A stretch of 64,000 bases of DNA, taken from contig NC_052619.1 of assembly GCF_016545825.1 (NCBI RefSeq), positions 29,923,803 to 29,987,802 of the forward strand, given 5' to 3'. Origin of the DNA: Eucalyptus grandis (taxonomy: Eukaryota > Streptophyta > Magnoliopsida > Myrtales > Myrtaceae). The position numbers and the translations under genes were made by a program. The notes below the pieces were generated by a model that worked only from the letters and a program-made list of their open reading frames with translations, made no database searches and was not told where the DNA came from. Shown here one piece after another: positions 1-11,144 of this stretch. Within the stretch, counting starts at the first letter, position 1. Every line of letters starts with the position of its first letter.

Positions 1-269
1 TCCCTCACCTAATTCATGACATTACGAGTATTCTGCTAGCATGCTGTGTTTGATTTGCCAGTCTTATGTGGATCGGCTATTTTTAGACGCTTAAAGAGTG
101 AAGAGCAGTAGACTTTTGGACATGCCTTGGGAGAATGCAACTTTTATTGATCAACAGGAGAATGTCAACTCTGTCTACTTTCTTTATTTTAATAATCTGT
201 GATTTGCCTGGCATATACTCCAGATGATTATCTCAGCTGACCTACTTTTCCTCGTGTCACAACTCTCAG

Positions 270-841
270 TTACCATTTCCGATGGATTGCCTGTATGCTG
301 ATCCTGATCGCAAGGTTAAGTATGAGCACATCTATTAGAATATTCTCTTTAAACTTTAGCTTGACCTTTCCATGTTTCTATGCTTCAGTCATATGATGTT
401 TTGGGCTTGTACTATGGTCTTGGCCGCACATTCTTCAATCCAGCGAGTGTAAGCCTCAGCTTACTTCTTGCTTCTCTGTTCAACCTCTTCCCATCATATG
501 AAGCTTTTATTCACAATATGTAGCTCACCTTTTCTTTCATGACAGGCAAAAGTCTTTTCCAGGTTTGATTCTATTCAGAAAGCTGCGAAGAATTATACCA
601 TTGGAGCCACACCTGATGACCGAAGTAGTGTTCTCCAACAGGTTGGATCAGCCAAACTTTAATCGTGTAGGTTAGAATTCTTGGTGTCATGCTTTAATTA
701 GGTTCATATTTCTTGTGCCAGGGTGGAATGCTTGTCTTCAAGGGCAAGCAACTGTTGTATGCTAGGAAAGATGAAGGAACTGGCGATCATGCCCCTCTAG
801 ATGATATTTTTGATGTCTGCTGCAAAGTCCCTGTATCATAG
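270..841 (+). CDS. Peroxiredoxin-like 2 / AhpC-TSA antioxidant domain protein, 3' end (partial)
   Basis: This is the C-terminal part of a thioredoxin-fold protein of the PRXL2/AAED1 (AhpC/TSA antioxidant enzyme) family, which in plants is usually plastid-targeted. Visible exons are 270-314, 389-448, 546-641 and 722-841, all phase 0 with GT-AG introns and ending in TAG. The joined product reads through LPFPMDCLYADPDRK, SYDVLGLYYGLGRTFFNPAS, then a segment containing TIGATPDDRSSVLQQ and finally GGMLVFKGKQLLYARKDE, ending DVCCKVPVS. The tail 'QGG-hydrophobic-...-Y.RKD..GD..P..DI...C' is typical of this family. The N-terminal exons with the redox-active region lie off the left edge, so activity and targeting cannot be judged. 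The family match is strong; the function as a redox or lipid-antioxidant enzyme is known only by family. Confidence 0.85.
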
Positions 842-3800
842 AGTTCTTGGTACACGCGCACATGTTATATGTATTTGTCTAATCTAGAAATATGGCAGCA
901 CCATTTGTCACATACATATATGTATTTCATGTAGAAATATGCCTTGACTTGTATCATTATACATCCGATACTGCAAAGCTTGCATCATGTAGTCACACTC
1001 AAATTTGTACAATAATACATGCGCATATCATGTAGAGATATGCCTCTTTGAGAATGACCCAAATTTATTAGTTTGGAGTTAACTTTCTGCATAAGGTGCT
1101 CGTAAGATGCGAATGTTGTCTTTGTAATATGATAAGCCCCTGAGACTAGTACAATGCCCGCATCATGTAGAATACTCTGGGGTGTTTTCAAGTAGAGCAA
1201 AAATTTGATACATTTTGGCCAGATATTCAGGACATTCCGACGCAGGATGCTGGAGTGCTATGCAATTGCCTCAGTCAATAATGAGAGAATGTTTTGTCCT
1301 TCATTGAACTCCCGATATGTTAGATAGTGGTCATGTTGATTTCATCGTGATTCTTGGAGCAGTGAGCTCAAGTGGTATACTTGTTCTTCTCTTCTGAACA
1401 TATGTTCGCCTCAGGGGATAGGTGAGTTATTCTTTGATCATCAACTAAAAGGACTAGAGGACTAAAGGCCCAAATTGACTTAAGTACAAGATGTCCCTCA
1501 ATCCCCAAGATCAAAACAGAAATGATGCATCATCATCTATTGTTTCATTTAAGATTGTTCTACTTGACTAAAATTGTAATTGGATGCTGGTGAGAATCGG
1601 CATCTGTTGCCGATGATTACCTGCATTGGCGGGGCTGATTGCTTGAGACATGCTTTGGAGATGGATTTCCTTTTCCTTTTCGAAAATGATTTAACAATGC
1701 TGGTGTCTAGAAGGGCCCTATTGGGGAAAAGATAAGTCGAGGTTAATGACTGTTAAGCTGCTGTTGCATATTTTCAACATCTAAACAAAAGAAAATGTAG
1801 CGACTTTAGTGTACTGATTTTTCCTTGATATGTGCGGTTAATGATTTGGGGATTGATCATTTCCTTAGTGTACTAATTTTTTCTTCGTTCCCTTTTCCTA
1901 GTTATTTTATTTGAGCACTGGCGGGGAGTCCGAAATTAAGCCGAAAATTTGACCCGACAACGCTCAATGGCAGTGTTGTAATCCTTGTCCACTGATTTAA
2001 CTCCATACTTATTAAAAAGAAGAAGAAGAGCTGATATAACTCTATGGCTGATGTACGACACTATCATCAACCTTCTCTTCCTTTCTCATTTGCTTTTGTT
2101 TCTTTCGTTGCAAAGATGGGAAATAAAGAGCTTCCATGTGGAAGTGTGAACTAGTTGGGTGGTCGTCGTTATGTCTAGGAGTCGTATCTGATAAAGAATT
2201 TACCATAAAGACAATGCAGTGAGAAAACCTGACCAAACATGACATCCCCAGTCTCATTCTTTGTGCTGCGACGAAGACAAAAGCCAAAATTAGGGGGAAA
2301 AAGAAGTAAGAAACTTCAAAGGACATCTCCATACCCAATGTTTCCAATTAAAGCCGACATGAAAAGCACATCCTGTACATAAAGAAAGATAGGGGAAACT
2401 ATTTGGTTCTCAGGGCTGATGTTGGCACATTTCACATGGGGCATTAAATAACGTTAATCTCTATTTGATCATATGAGTAATTCATATTAAGATGTAAAAT
2501 TCACATCATCTAACGGTTTATATAAATGGACTAATATACATCAAGACTACTCGATAGAACTCTTTCAACCCACCATATATTTTTCAATTTGATCTTCCCA
2601 ATGATTTAGTTTTTTTTTTATAAAATTCTGGTTCAGAACTTTCCCTTTATGCACCATCTTCAATTTAAACGTCAGAGATGTGCAGAGCATGTGGTGACTG
2701 GCCTTTGATGGATGGGGCAAATCACGGCCCATATCTAGTATATTCCAAGAATGGTAAAGTTGACTTTATCAAATCGCGAACGACGCTGGTCACGATGGAG
2801 TTTTTAGTTCGCAACGCTATGTATTTACCAAGTTTTACACCAATACTTGGAAAACGATATATTATTTCCAATTAAGAAGTGGCTTTGCGTCAATTGTTGT
2901 CATAATTTATTTTATGCTTCTAGAAAGCAGCTACGTTTGCTATTGAGTTGAAATCAGAAATCAAATTGATCAAGAATCTAGTGTGGATAAAAACATCCGC
3001 TTTAGACACGGTTTTCGATATTTTCCTTTTCTTTCATATGAATAAGAAACCAATTGGCTTTTGCCACTATTTCATGTCACACACATCTCGTTAAAATTTT
3101 CTTTTTCACTTTCTAATTAATCAAAATTTTGCAAGGCAATTTGATATTTTTAGAATCCAAACACTTGAAATTTTTGTAAATTGCAAATGAACACGTAAAA
3201 TCCATATGTGCATTTTCACAAAATCTTTTTCAAACATTTGAATGATATGGTAAATTTGTATGGGGAAAACAAGTCGAAATAAAGGGAGTCCCAGTGACTT
3301 TAAACATATGCACGTACTCTCGGGGCAGCCGTCTATCAAATAAAGAAAAAGAAGCTAAATGAAACACTGAAAAAGCTGAAGAAAGACAAAATGGCATTGC
3401 CTACTGGAAGTGCATCGACCAGTTGCATGGAGAAGAGAATCTTTCTTGAATGGGACATGACCACTGTTGGCCTTCGGATGCCTACAGCCCTTGCAGTTCA
3501 GAGACAATGACATCTGCGTAGGACTGCAAAGCAATTGAAAGAGAGCAACAGGGACAGCAAGTCTGCAGAAAAACTGGCATCGCGGGTCATAATATCTAAC
3601 CATTCTTGTACGTGAATTCGTTTCATCTCGGTCATTTGATATTGCAGGTTTTACGTAAGACTTACATGATCTAATGACCTAAGACTCACAAAGCAAATTT
3701 ATGTGAGTGACTAGGTGAACATAAGTTAGTCTATTTGTCGGCGTGCCACACCAGTGTGAAAAGCTATTTTCATAGACGATGTTAAAGAATGAATGATATG

Positions 3801-3907
3801 GGCATCAAGAATGTGGTCATTGTTCCACATCCCATATAGATTTTCTTGTTATGAGAAGAGGTGAGGTGACATTAGGAACCAACCAATGATTTTACTGGCT
3901 CTACAAT
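842..3907. other. Intergenic, no supported gene
   Basis: AT-rich DNA downstream of the peroxiredoxin-like gene. The first few hundred bases probably hold its 3' UTR. Open frames here are short and resemble no family I recognise. One short frame at 3391-3510 has coding-like composition but no intron or start context that would support a gene. No repeat structure was seen before the TRIM-like element at 3908. Confidence 0.5.
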
Positions 3908-4394
3908 TGTAATGACCTAGTCCTACAAGGGATGGACTAGGAACACGCCTCATGAGAACGGCGATGGGGTCAAAATGAATCGAATCCCATATCGCCTGAA
4001 AATATGAGGTGATGTGCTATTTAAGAAGTGGCACCGATCTTAATTATCAGCAACGCATTTTAAAGTTGTGCAGCTTCTTACCTAAAGCGGACAATATTGT
4101 TGGCAAGTGAGGCCAAAGATCAGCCCTTACAATGGTATCAAAGCCAAGCTTAGTTGGAAACGTGTGATTCGGGAATGAATTAGGAAGTTGATCGGCCTAT
4201 AATGAGGACACCCCATGAGGATGGCGACGGGGTGAAAATCGAATCACATATCACCTATGGAGAAGGTGAGGTGATATGCCATTTAAAGAGTGGGTACCGG
4301 TTTTAACTATTAACTATATGTTTGAAAACCGTGTGGATTCTAGCCCAAAGCAGACAATGTCGTTAGTAAGTGAGGCCAAAGGTTGGCCCTTACA
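3908..4394 (+). mobile_element. TRIM-like short LTR element
   Basis: Two diverged direct repeats lie almost back to back. The first (3908-4131) runs from TGTAATGACC to CCCTTACA. The second (about 4200-4394) shares the blocks GGCGA(T/C)GGGGT, GTGAGGCCAAAG and GCCCTTACA. Directly after the first repeat is TGGTATCAAAGCC, a near match to the initiator-Met tRNA primer-binding site of plant LTR retrotransposons. The flanks are ACAAT (3903-3907) and ATAAT (4395-4399), a 4/5 target duplication. The internal region is only about 70 bp, so the element cannot encode proteins, as in terminal-repeat retrotransposons in miniature. The start of the second LTR is diverged or deleted. Confidence 0.55.
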
Positions 4395-5040
4395 ATAATT
4401 GCGACAAGACATGATTATTATGCAAATTGAAGCCGTCTATATATATATAGAAGATTGGCTAAAGACATTTTCTATGTCATCGTCACAGAAGTTCGAGACT
4501 GATATGAGCACGGCTCTCCATGCGCGCACACGAAAAGAGAATTACTTAGTTCGATGCACTAAAGAGGAACTTCACCTCTGTCGAGTCGCTCTCAAATTCG
4601 CTCTCGTCGAAGACGGGGACATTCATGTCCTAGCCATTTTTATCAAAACTACATCCAACAGAAGATAATCTTTGAAACCGGTAGATCTTTACATTTCAAT
4701 CAAATTTACAGGCCGAAAAGCTTAAGAAGGCCACTGCATTTATGCAGAACCCATTGATATGTTGATCGACGAGTTAGTAATAATTTAATATTCTGGTCTA
4801 TTTTAGTGGAAAAGAAATGCAAGCTGTCCTTTTTTTCTTAAAAAAAAAAGGGAAAGAAGATAAATTCCAAATCTCTTCATTGGTCCAATTTTGATTTTCA
4901 TGCCACTGTTCTTGTTCCAGTGTCAAATTATCAATCCCGATTAATTATATTTTGGTTTAAGCCATTATTTTTCTTAGGGGTTAAGGCTGCAATCATCACA
5001 ATTAGTTAACAAATTAAATATCCATTAAGAGCGAAATATT
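4395..5040. other. Intergenic spacer
   Basis: AT-rich sequence between the TRIM-like element and LTR-like element A. The one 89-codon open frame (4399-4668) has no recognisable domain. Nothing else was seen. Confidence 0.4.
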
Positions 5041-8000
5041 TATGACATCCCAGATTTTTGGTCATATTTTCTATTGAATAAATCGGGCATTTCATTTACT
5101 CGTCTATAGAGTTGTTTTCAGAGTTGATCAGTTTTGAGATAACTAGACTATTCAAGGGGAAGTTATTAACGAATTTTAATGCAATAGACTTGAGAATTCG
5201 ACCAGGAATCAACCTCTCAACCATGCTCATATTTAGAGGCCATTACGACATAGTTAAAAATCGATTTGAAATTAGAGATAGATCTGTTCGACTAAGATGT
5301 GTGGCTAATCGTGGGTGACACTACTAAATTGGAAAATTCTCATCGACCGACCCTAAACGATTCTTCTATCATTTTGGTATCTTGTATCCGTATTTGAATC
5401 TCGAGATTTTCACGACAACCGAGAGTCACCAATATGTTGAAGTGGGTTTATTGTGGCTCGAAGAAAATCAACACAGGTCATTTACATTAAAAATTTCTAA
5501 AAAACTACTCGGTAGCCTAGGTCACGCTAAAAACATACCGGAGTGAAATTAACTACAAATTCAGTCCATTTCGAAATTGAAGATTCTATCATGTCACAAT
5601 AAATTCTAGGAACGTCGATTCAGTCTCAGAATATTTTTTTGCAACCCGAGACTTTTTGAAAAAAAGTCGGCATATGACCGTTTTTGTTCAGAAAGGCTGG
5701 GGATTATTTTTTGTTGCAAAATTGGAATGCAAGATGGATCTATGGGTGAGGAAAAATGTCAATTGAAGCATTTAGGTGCCAAATGAAATCATGAGGGCCA
5801 AATGAGGTTAAATTGAAGTGAATCAATTGTCCAATTGATGGTGAATTATAACAAATTCGTATGCCCCCCTTAGCCTAGCCAAAATGCACCATTTCAAGAG
5901 TTGTGGGTGTGCCTTGGTGGCTCATGGATAGCCAAGGAAGATGCTTGGCCTAGGATGAGCCTTTGGGAGGACAATTTTGTGGAAATTCAAGGCTAAGAGG
6001 CCCTCCAACCTTATCTCTCTCCCTTTCTCCCTCAAGCTGCATCCACTGTCCCTCTCCCCTCCATTTTCAACATCCACAACAGCCAGCAAGTAGAGCAAAA
6101 TCAGCTATAGCCATTGCACACCAGGACCGTTGTGCCATTGTCATTCTTCTATCGGAGCCGCGCCGCCTTGCCCGCACACACCACCACCTAATCTCGTCGC
6201 CCCTCTTGCCTCTCACGTGATCCAGCAACTATTGCAGGTCTGTTGGAGCCACACCAAAGCTCCTACAGCCACCATGAGTCGTTGTGGACCGCCCTCCAAA
6301 CCGCCGAAATCCCCCACTGGTCCACCGTTGCCCTCACCACACCAAGCCAACTTATTTCTATTTTGCAGCCCTATTCAGTAAGCAGAAAAGTGGGTTTCCA
6401 GCAAGCTTCCAAGCCCGTTTTGAGGTGTTTGTGAACCTCGAATCCTAGGCCCTCTTTGGAGAAAAGTGACCCTCACTTCGTTCCCGACATTTCAATCCTA
6501 ACGGATTGTTAAACATATGAGTTTTGCTTACCAATCCTTACTTAGTTTGCTAATGATGTTTAGGGGTTGATTAAATTTAATTAAGTGCAGTTATGTTAAT
6601 AGATTAGATTAAAATAATTAAATTAGGGATTTACCTATGTATGTTGGGCAAATGGTTAGTGTAATTAGCAAGTAGATAAGCTCAAATATTTATTGAATGA
6701 ACCTTGGAATTTTTCCGGGTCCGTTTCAAAGTCCAATTAGGCATTACAAGCCTAAGTTGGATTTATTGCTATTTAATAATAAATTTTTGTAATTATTTAA
6801 TTATTTAATTATTTTCCAGAAATCAAGTCGGGATAGCCGACGATCGGAATTTAATGCTGATTGCAGTGGTACTCTCTATTCATTTATATGAGTACCTGAT
6901 TGTGTAAATTGAGTGAAGTGGTATGGATGGGTATTTTATTCAAAAAGAAAAGAATTGGATAATTCGGTAATTAAATGGGAAGATTATTGGGTGTCGGTCT
7001 ATAGCACCAAAAATCTATTTTGGGGTCTATTGAAAATAGTGGGAAATTCAAAAGTGAAAACCTTGTACTTTGGCTAAGGCCGGCCGTGTACCCACACACG
7101 TATATTTTTAGCGAGAATGATAGAAATGGAAAATTGATTGTACGATCAGAACAACATATTATACCGGTTCGGTGACTCTATAGGTCATATTGGAGAAATG
7201 ACGGTATATTGATAAAAATGGCAAATAGATGTACTATATGAATGTTATATTATACCGGCTCGAAGATCCTATAGGTCATCTTAGAGAAAGGACGGTATGA
7301 AATGCCAGCTCAGTAACTCTATAGGTTATCTTGGAGAAAGGACGACATGCCATAATGGCTCGATGACTCAACATGTCATCTTGGAGAATGTACATTATGA
7401 TGAATATACTCGGTGACTCTATATGTCATCTCGGAGAATGAATATTATAATATACTAGCTCGGTAACTCGATAGGTTATCTTAGAGAATGGACATTATTG
7501 AATGGACCAACCGGGGAATGGTCTGATTGACATGTAATCAACTAAGTCGATTGATCAATGTTTTCAATCTGTGGTGAGTGATTAGGTGCCTATTTGAAAT
7601 GTATTGAATTACGGGTGAAATATGAGGTTAAGGTAAGTCCTCTAATCTACATTGTGCTTAAGCAGCCTCTAAAGTGTATTGGTCCACTAATCGAGTCTTA
7701 GGGGGTAGAACTTGTTGAGACATTGTCTCATTTGTTATTGAATAACTATTTTTAGGTCCTTAGATGGCATTGGTGAAGGATTGAAGGCCTGAAGTGTAGA
7801 TGATGAAGCCTGAAAAATTGACGATCCTAATGGACTAGTTAGTCATAGGGCAATTCTCTTTTGATGGGAGTCGATTCCCTTTTTGCAGATCTTGTTTTAT
7901 GAACTTGTGATTTAAAATCTAACTTAACAATTAGCCTTGTATATATTTGCACTTTGATTTGCAATGTATATAGATGTGGTGGCTTTTAAAGTGTGAAAAT

Positions 8001-8163
8001 TTGGAGTCCTACTTTCCTATCCCATTGTTTTATTGTCCCGGGATTTTATTAGATGCTTCCGCTTGCATATTAAAATGAAAGGGTTGGCGATGCGTCTTGG
8101 GACGTCGCTATTAATCGACCAAGGTGGGAGATGGGCATGTGCTCAAAGGATCGATGTGTGACA
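5041..8163 (-). mobile_element. Long LTR-like element A (TG...CA family), minus orientation
   Basis: Read on the minus strand, the element starts TGTCACAC and ends GGGATGTCATA, where the final CA has mutated to TA. It is flanked by identical 5-bp duplications ATATT (5036-5040 and 8164-8168). Its 3' end aligns with elements B and C: block TGACATCC at the boundary, and GGGCATTTCAT about 50 bp inside. It contains no gag, pol or integrase similarity. It has a GC-rich block (about 5960-6360), an AT-rich block (about 6540-6830) and a tandem array (7164-7500). TG/CA ends with a 5-bp duplication mean integration by an LTR-retrotransposon integrase. I read it as a solo long LTR or a non-autonomous element. 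Confidence 0.65.
7164..7500 (-). repeat. Tandem array of about 50-bp units inside element A
   Basis: About six degenerate units share the core GACTCTATAGGTCATCTTGG plus a GAGAA(A/T)G segment. Unit starts are near 7164, 7255, 7305, 7354, 7407 and 7455, so spacing is near 50 bp except for the first. The array begins about 660 bp from the TG end of element A. Confidence 0.7.
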
Positions 8164-8168
8164 ATATT

Positions 8169-9300
8169 TCTTTGATATCAATATATTTTTAGAAAGAAAT
8201 TCAAACCAAATTACTAATCGTTGCGCTTCACATAATCCAAACTGATTATGAATATTCCAATCATCTAAAAATACTTCTCATAATGTCTAAAGATGTACGT
8301 CTATCTTGACAACACTCATGCAAACTTTATTGTTGCCTTTATATTTTAAATAACCTTAATGTCTTTTATGTAAGCAACCAGAACGTCTTGAAAAGTTTCT
8401 GAATCTGATGATATTAAGAATTTCTTGATTAGAGGAACAAATCTCTGAGTTTGTGATATTCATAACAAAGTTTGAACATCGTTTCTTCAAGAATACACCT
8501 GAAAATACTTTCATCGGATTTAATACACTTACGGAATGTTTTGTCAATTTTCAAAACATATTTGAAAGTTTTCTCCACAATATTAAACCTAGGGAGAGAA
8601 AATTTGGGCTCATATTGAATATGGAAAAACAAGACAAACCTAATAGTGGATCAAATTATTTTTAAATATTACGTATACGTGTAATGAACGGCCAATCGAT
8701 ATTGTATTGTGACCTAAGGAGACGCTTCATGATTCATTTAAAGACTAATGCAACAATAAGAATAAGATAACATTTTGTCTAATACAAAAATATTATTTGA
8801 AACTTTAGAATATCAAGGGATGCGATAAAGTCCCAAAACTTGCTGGTATTTTCCATTTGTCAAGCTGAACAGAGTTAATAACATAACTTAATTGTATCAA
8901 CTTAACATGTTTTAGGACTCAATTGTATTTTTTGAAAGTTTTAGCACTCATTGTACTTCCATGATAAATTTTAGGACTTTTAGTACACATGGGGCCACCA
9001 ATGATATCACTATTTACAATGTTAACCATTTCTTGATTGCTCGGGACCTAGAGAGCCTTTTCAATGACTGCGAAAGGCTACGTTGTACAAACAAAAGGAG
9101 ACACATTCGCTTCCATATGCTCGACTTCTAGATAGCAGAAAAATAGAAGCCGTCCATGGTGTCTTTTCATGGCCGAAAAAACGATGATTCGCCGGCTTCA
9201 TCTGTGTTCTCCGAAGCATATGTGGCGAATATGCGCCAACTCGCATAGTCGAATCAGCGGCGCCTAGTTCAACTCACCAAAACTCTCCTAAATTCCTTGG
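8169..9300. other. Intergenic upstream of the dehydrogenase gene
   Basis: AT-rich sequence with only short unrelated open frames on both strands. The last 100 bp lead into the TATA box of the downstream gene. No element ends were recognised. Confidence 0.4.
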
Positions 9301-9310
9301 AAATCTCCTA

Positions 9311-9318
9311 TATATAAA
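9311..9318 (+). promoter_or_regulatory. TATA box of the dehydrogenase gene
   Basis: TATATAAA lies about 140 bp before the ATG at 9456, followed by a leader ending in a short GA run. Spacing suits a plant TATA promoter with a leader of about 110 nt. Confidence 0.55.
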
Positions 9319-9455
9319 GTAAGTGATTTACGATCCTAAAAATACCTTAAACTGCTTTGTCCTAAACACGATTTACGATCCTAAGTACGACCTTAAACTA
9401 CTTCGTCCTAGGCACTTGTGGACCTCGGCAACCACCAAGAGAGAGAGAGTGTGTC

Positions 9456-10300
9456 ATGGGGGATCGGATGGTGGCTCTTGTCACCGGGTGCGCCAAGGGT
9501 GGCATAGGCCACGAGTACTGCAAGGCGCTGGCCGAGCGGAACTGCCGTGTCTTCGCCTCCGACATCCCTCGGCGCATGAAAGACATGTTGGAACTTGAGT
9601 CCAGCCATGGCGTGGAAGCCCTCGAGCTCGACGTCACGTCCGACGAAAGCGTGGCGTCGGGGATCGAGGGCATCATATCCAAGTATGGCCGGATCGACGT
9701 CCTCATCAACAATGCTGGGATCGGGAGCGTGGGGCCGCTGGCGGAGCTGCCCTTGGAGGCGATCCGGAAGGCTTGGGAGATCAACACACTAGGGCAGCTT
9801 AGATTGGTCCAGAAAGTGGTGCCCCACATGGCGGCCCGGCGGAGCGGCAATATCGTGAACGTGGGGAGCGTGGTTGGGACCGTGCCGACCCCTTGGGGCG
9901 GGTCGTACTGCTCGAGCAAGGCCGCGGTGCATGCCATGACGGACGCCCTGCGGCTGGAGCTCCGTCCCTTCGGCATCAACGTAATCAAGGTGGTCCCTGG
10001 GGCGATAAGGTCGAACTTCGGGAGCGCAACCACGGAGAAGCTGGGGGCTCACGGGTGGAGCCTGTACAGGCCTTTCGCGGAGGCGATCGCGGAGCGTGGG
10101 CGGGCTTCGCAGGGTGCACAAAATCAACGGACGCCACGACGTTCGCAAGGCACGTGGTGAGCAAGGTCTTGAGCCCGAGGCCGCCTCGGCAGATCGTGTT
10201 CGGCCACATGACCGGCCTCTTCGCCGTGCTCTCTTGGTCGCCGCTGTGGGTGAGAGACCTCTTCTTCTCAAATCGGTTCGGCCTGAATAGGAAGCTCTAA
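9456..10300 (+). CDS. Short-chain dehydrogenase, 1-acyl-DHAP reductase-like, with an apparent frameshift
   Basis: An intronless, GC-rich classical SDR. Plant relatives are annotated as NADPH-dependent 1-acyldihydroxyacetone-phosphate reductases, acting in glycerolipid synthesis at ER or lipid-body membranes. Visible motifs are the Rossmann glycine motif TGCAKGGIG near residue 12, NNAGIG near 87, catalytic Ser in NVGSVVG, and YCSSK holding the Tyr/Lys pair near 153. The frame opened at 9456 runs to 10160. Homology leaves it at about 10111-10118 (after RGRASQ) and continues one frame over as CTKSTDATTFARHVVSKVL to the TAA at 10298-10300. A single missing base in the GGG run at 10112-10114 would explain this. 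The C-terminal hydrophobic stretch near MTGLFAVLSW may attach to membrane. Upstream ATG and MVAL at 9468 are both possible starts. It may be a recent pseudogene or carry a sequencing error. Confidence 0.75.
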
Positions 10301-11081
10301 GAAATGTAGCGCGAGAGGGTGTGAATTTGACCGAGGTGATATCCATGCAATAACTCGGTGCTTTTTCTAAAAAGGCTTACATCACTATGCTCCATTCTTG
10401 TAATTTGGTTCCCTGCGAAGATCAAGGGGATTTAATTGCTAAGAAAGATTCTAGAAATGGTCAACTATGCAATTACAAAAGTCGACCTATTCATCATTGC
10501 AATTGTGGGAAAAAAAACACCAAATATGCTAAGGACCGATTATAAAATTAATCTAGAGATGTGTTAGCAAGATTTTCAGTACGGTGCACGGGCCTAAGAC
10601 TATGTGTTGAAGCTAGAACTGGGAGTCACGAGCTTGATTTGCGACTTCACTAGGAGATTGATCTTTAGCACATCAACCGGGTCATGTATGCTTAAGTTAG
10701 CACTAGAACTGGGACATTCGGAGGAGGGAGGGAGAGAGATCTTAAAGTTGAGATTAGTGTATTTGTAGATAGAAGTGAGGAAGAAGTACATCTAATTCCC
10801 AGCTTACTATATATATGTTACCGTCGAGGAGTCGTTGATTGTATTAAATGGGTAACAGTCCATGGATAACAGATGATGAAAGGGGCGACAAAGCATGCAT
10901 ACCATTTTAAGGCCATTAAACACCCAAAATTGTAGATTATCTCTCATCAAGATTAACCTGTCGTAAATTAAGTATATTCTTGCATCGAATATTCAAGATA
11001 AACCTCTCCGTCCTCAACGTGAAAGTTCAAATTAAGTATATTCTGGTGGGTCATGTCAATTGTCGGCTGCAAGCCGGTTCC

Positions 11082-11144
<63 letters not shown>

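Noticed and set aside
9398..10346. Long minus-strand frames opposite the dehydrogenase
   Set aside because: These are shadows of a GC-rich coding exon; the plus strand has the SDR motifs.
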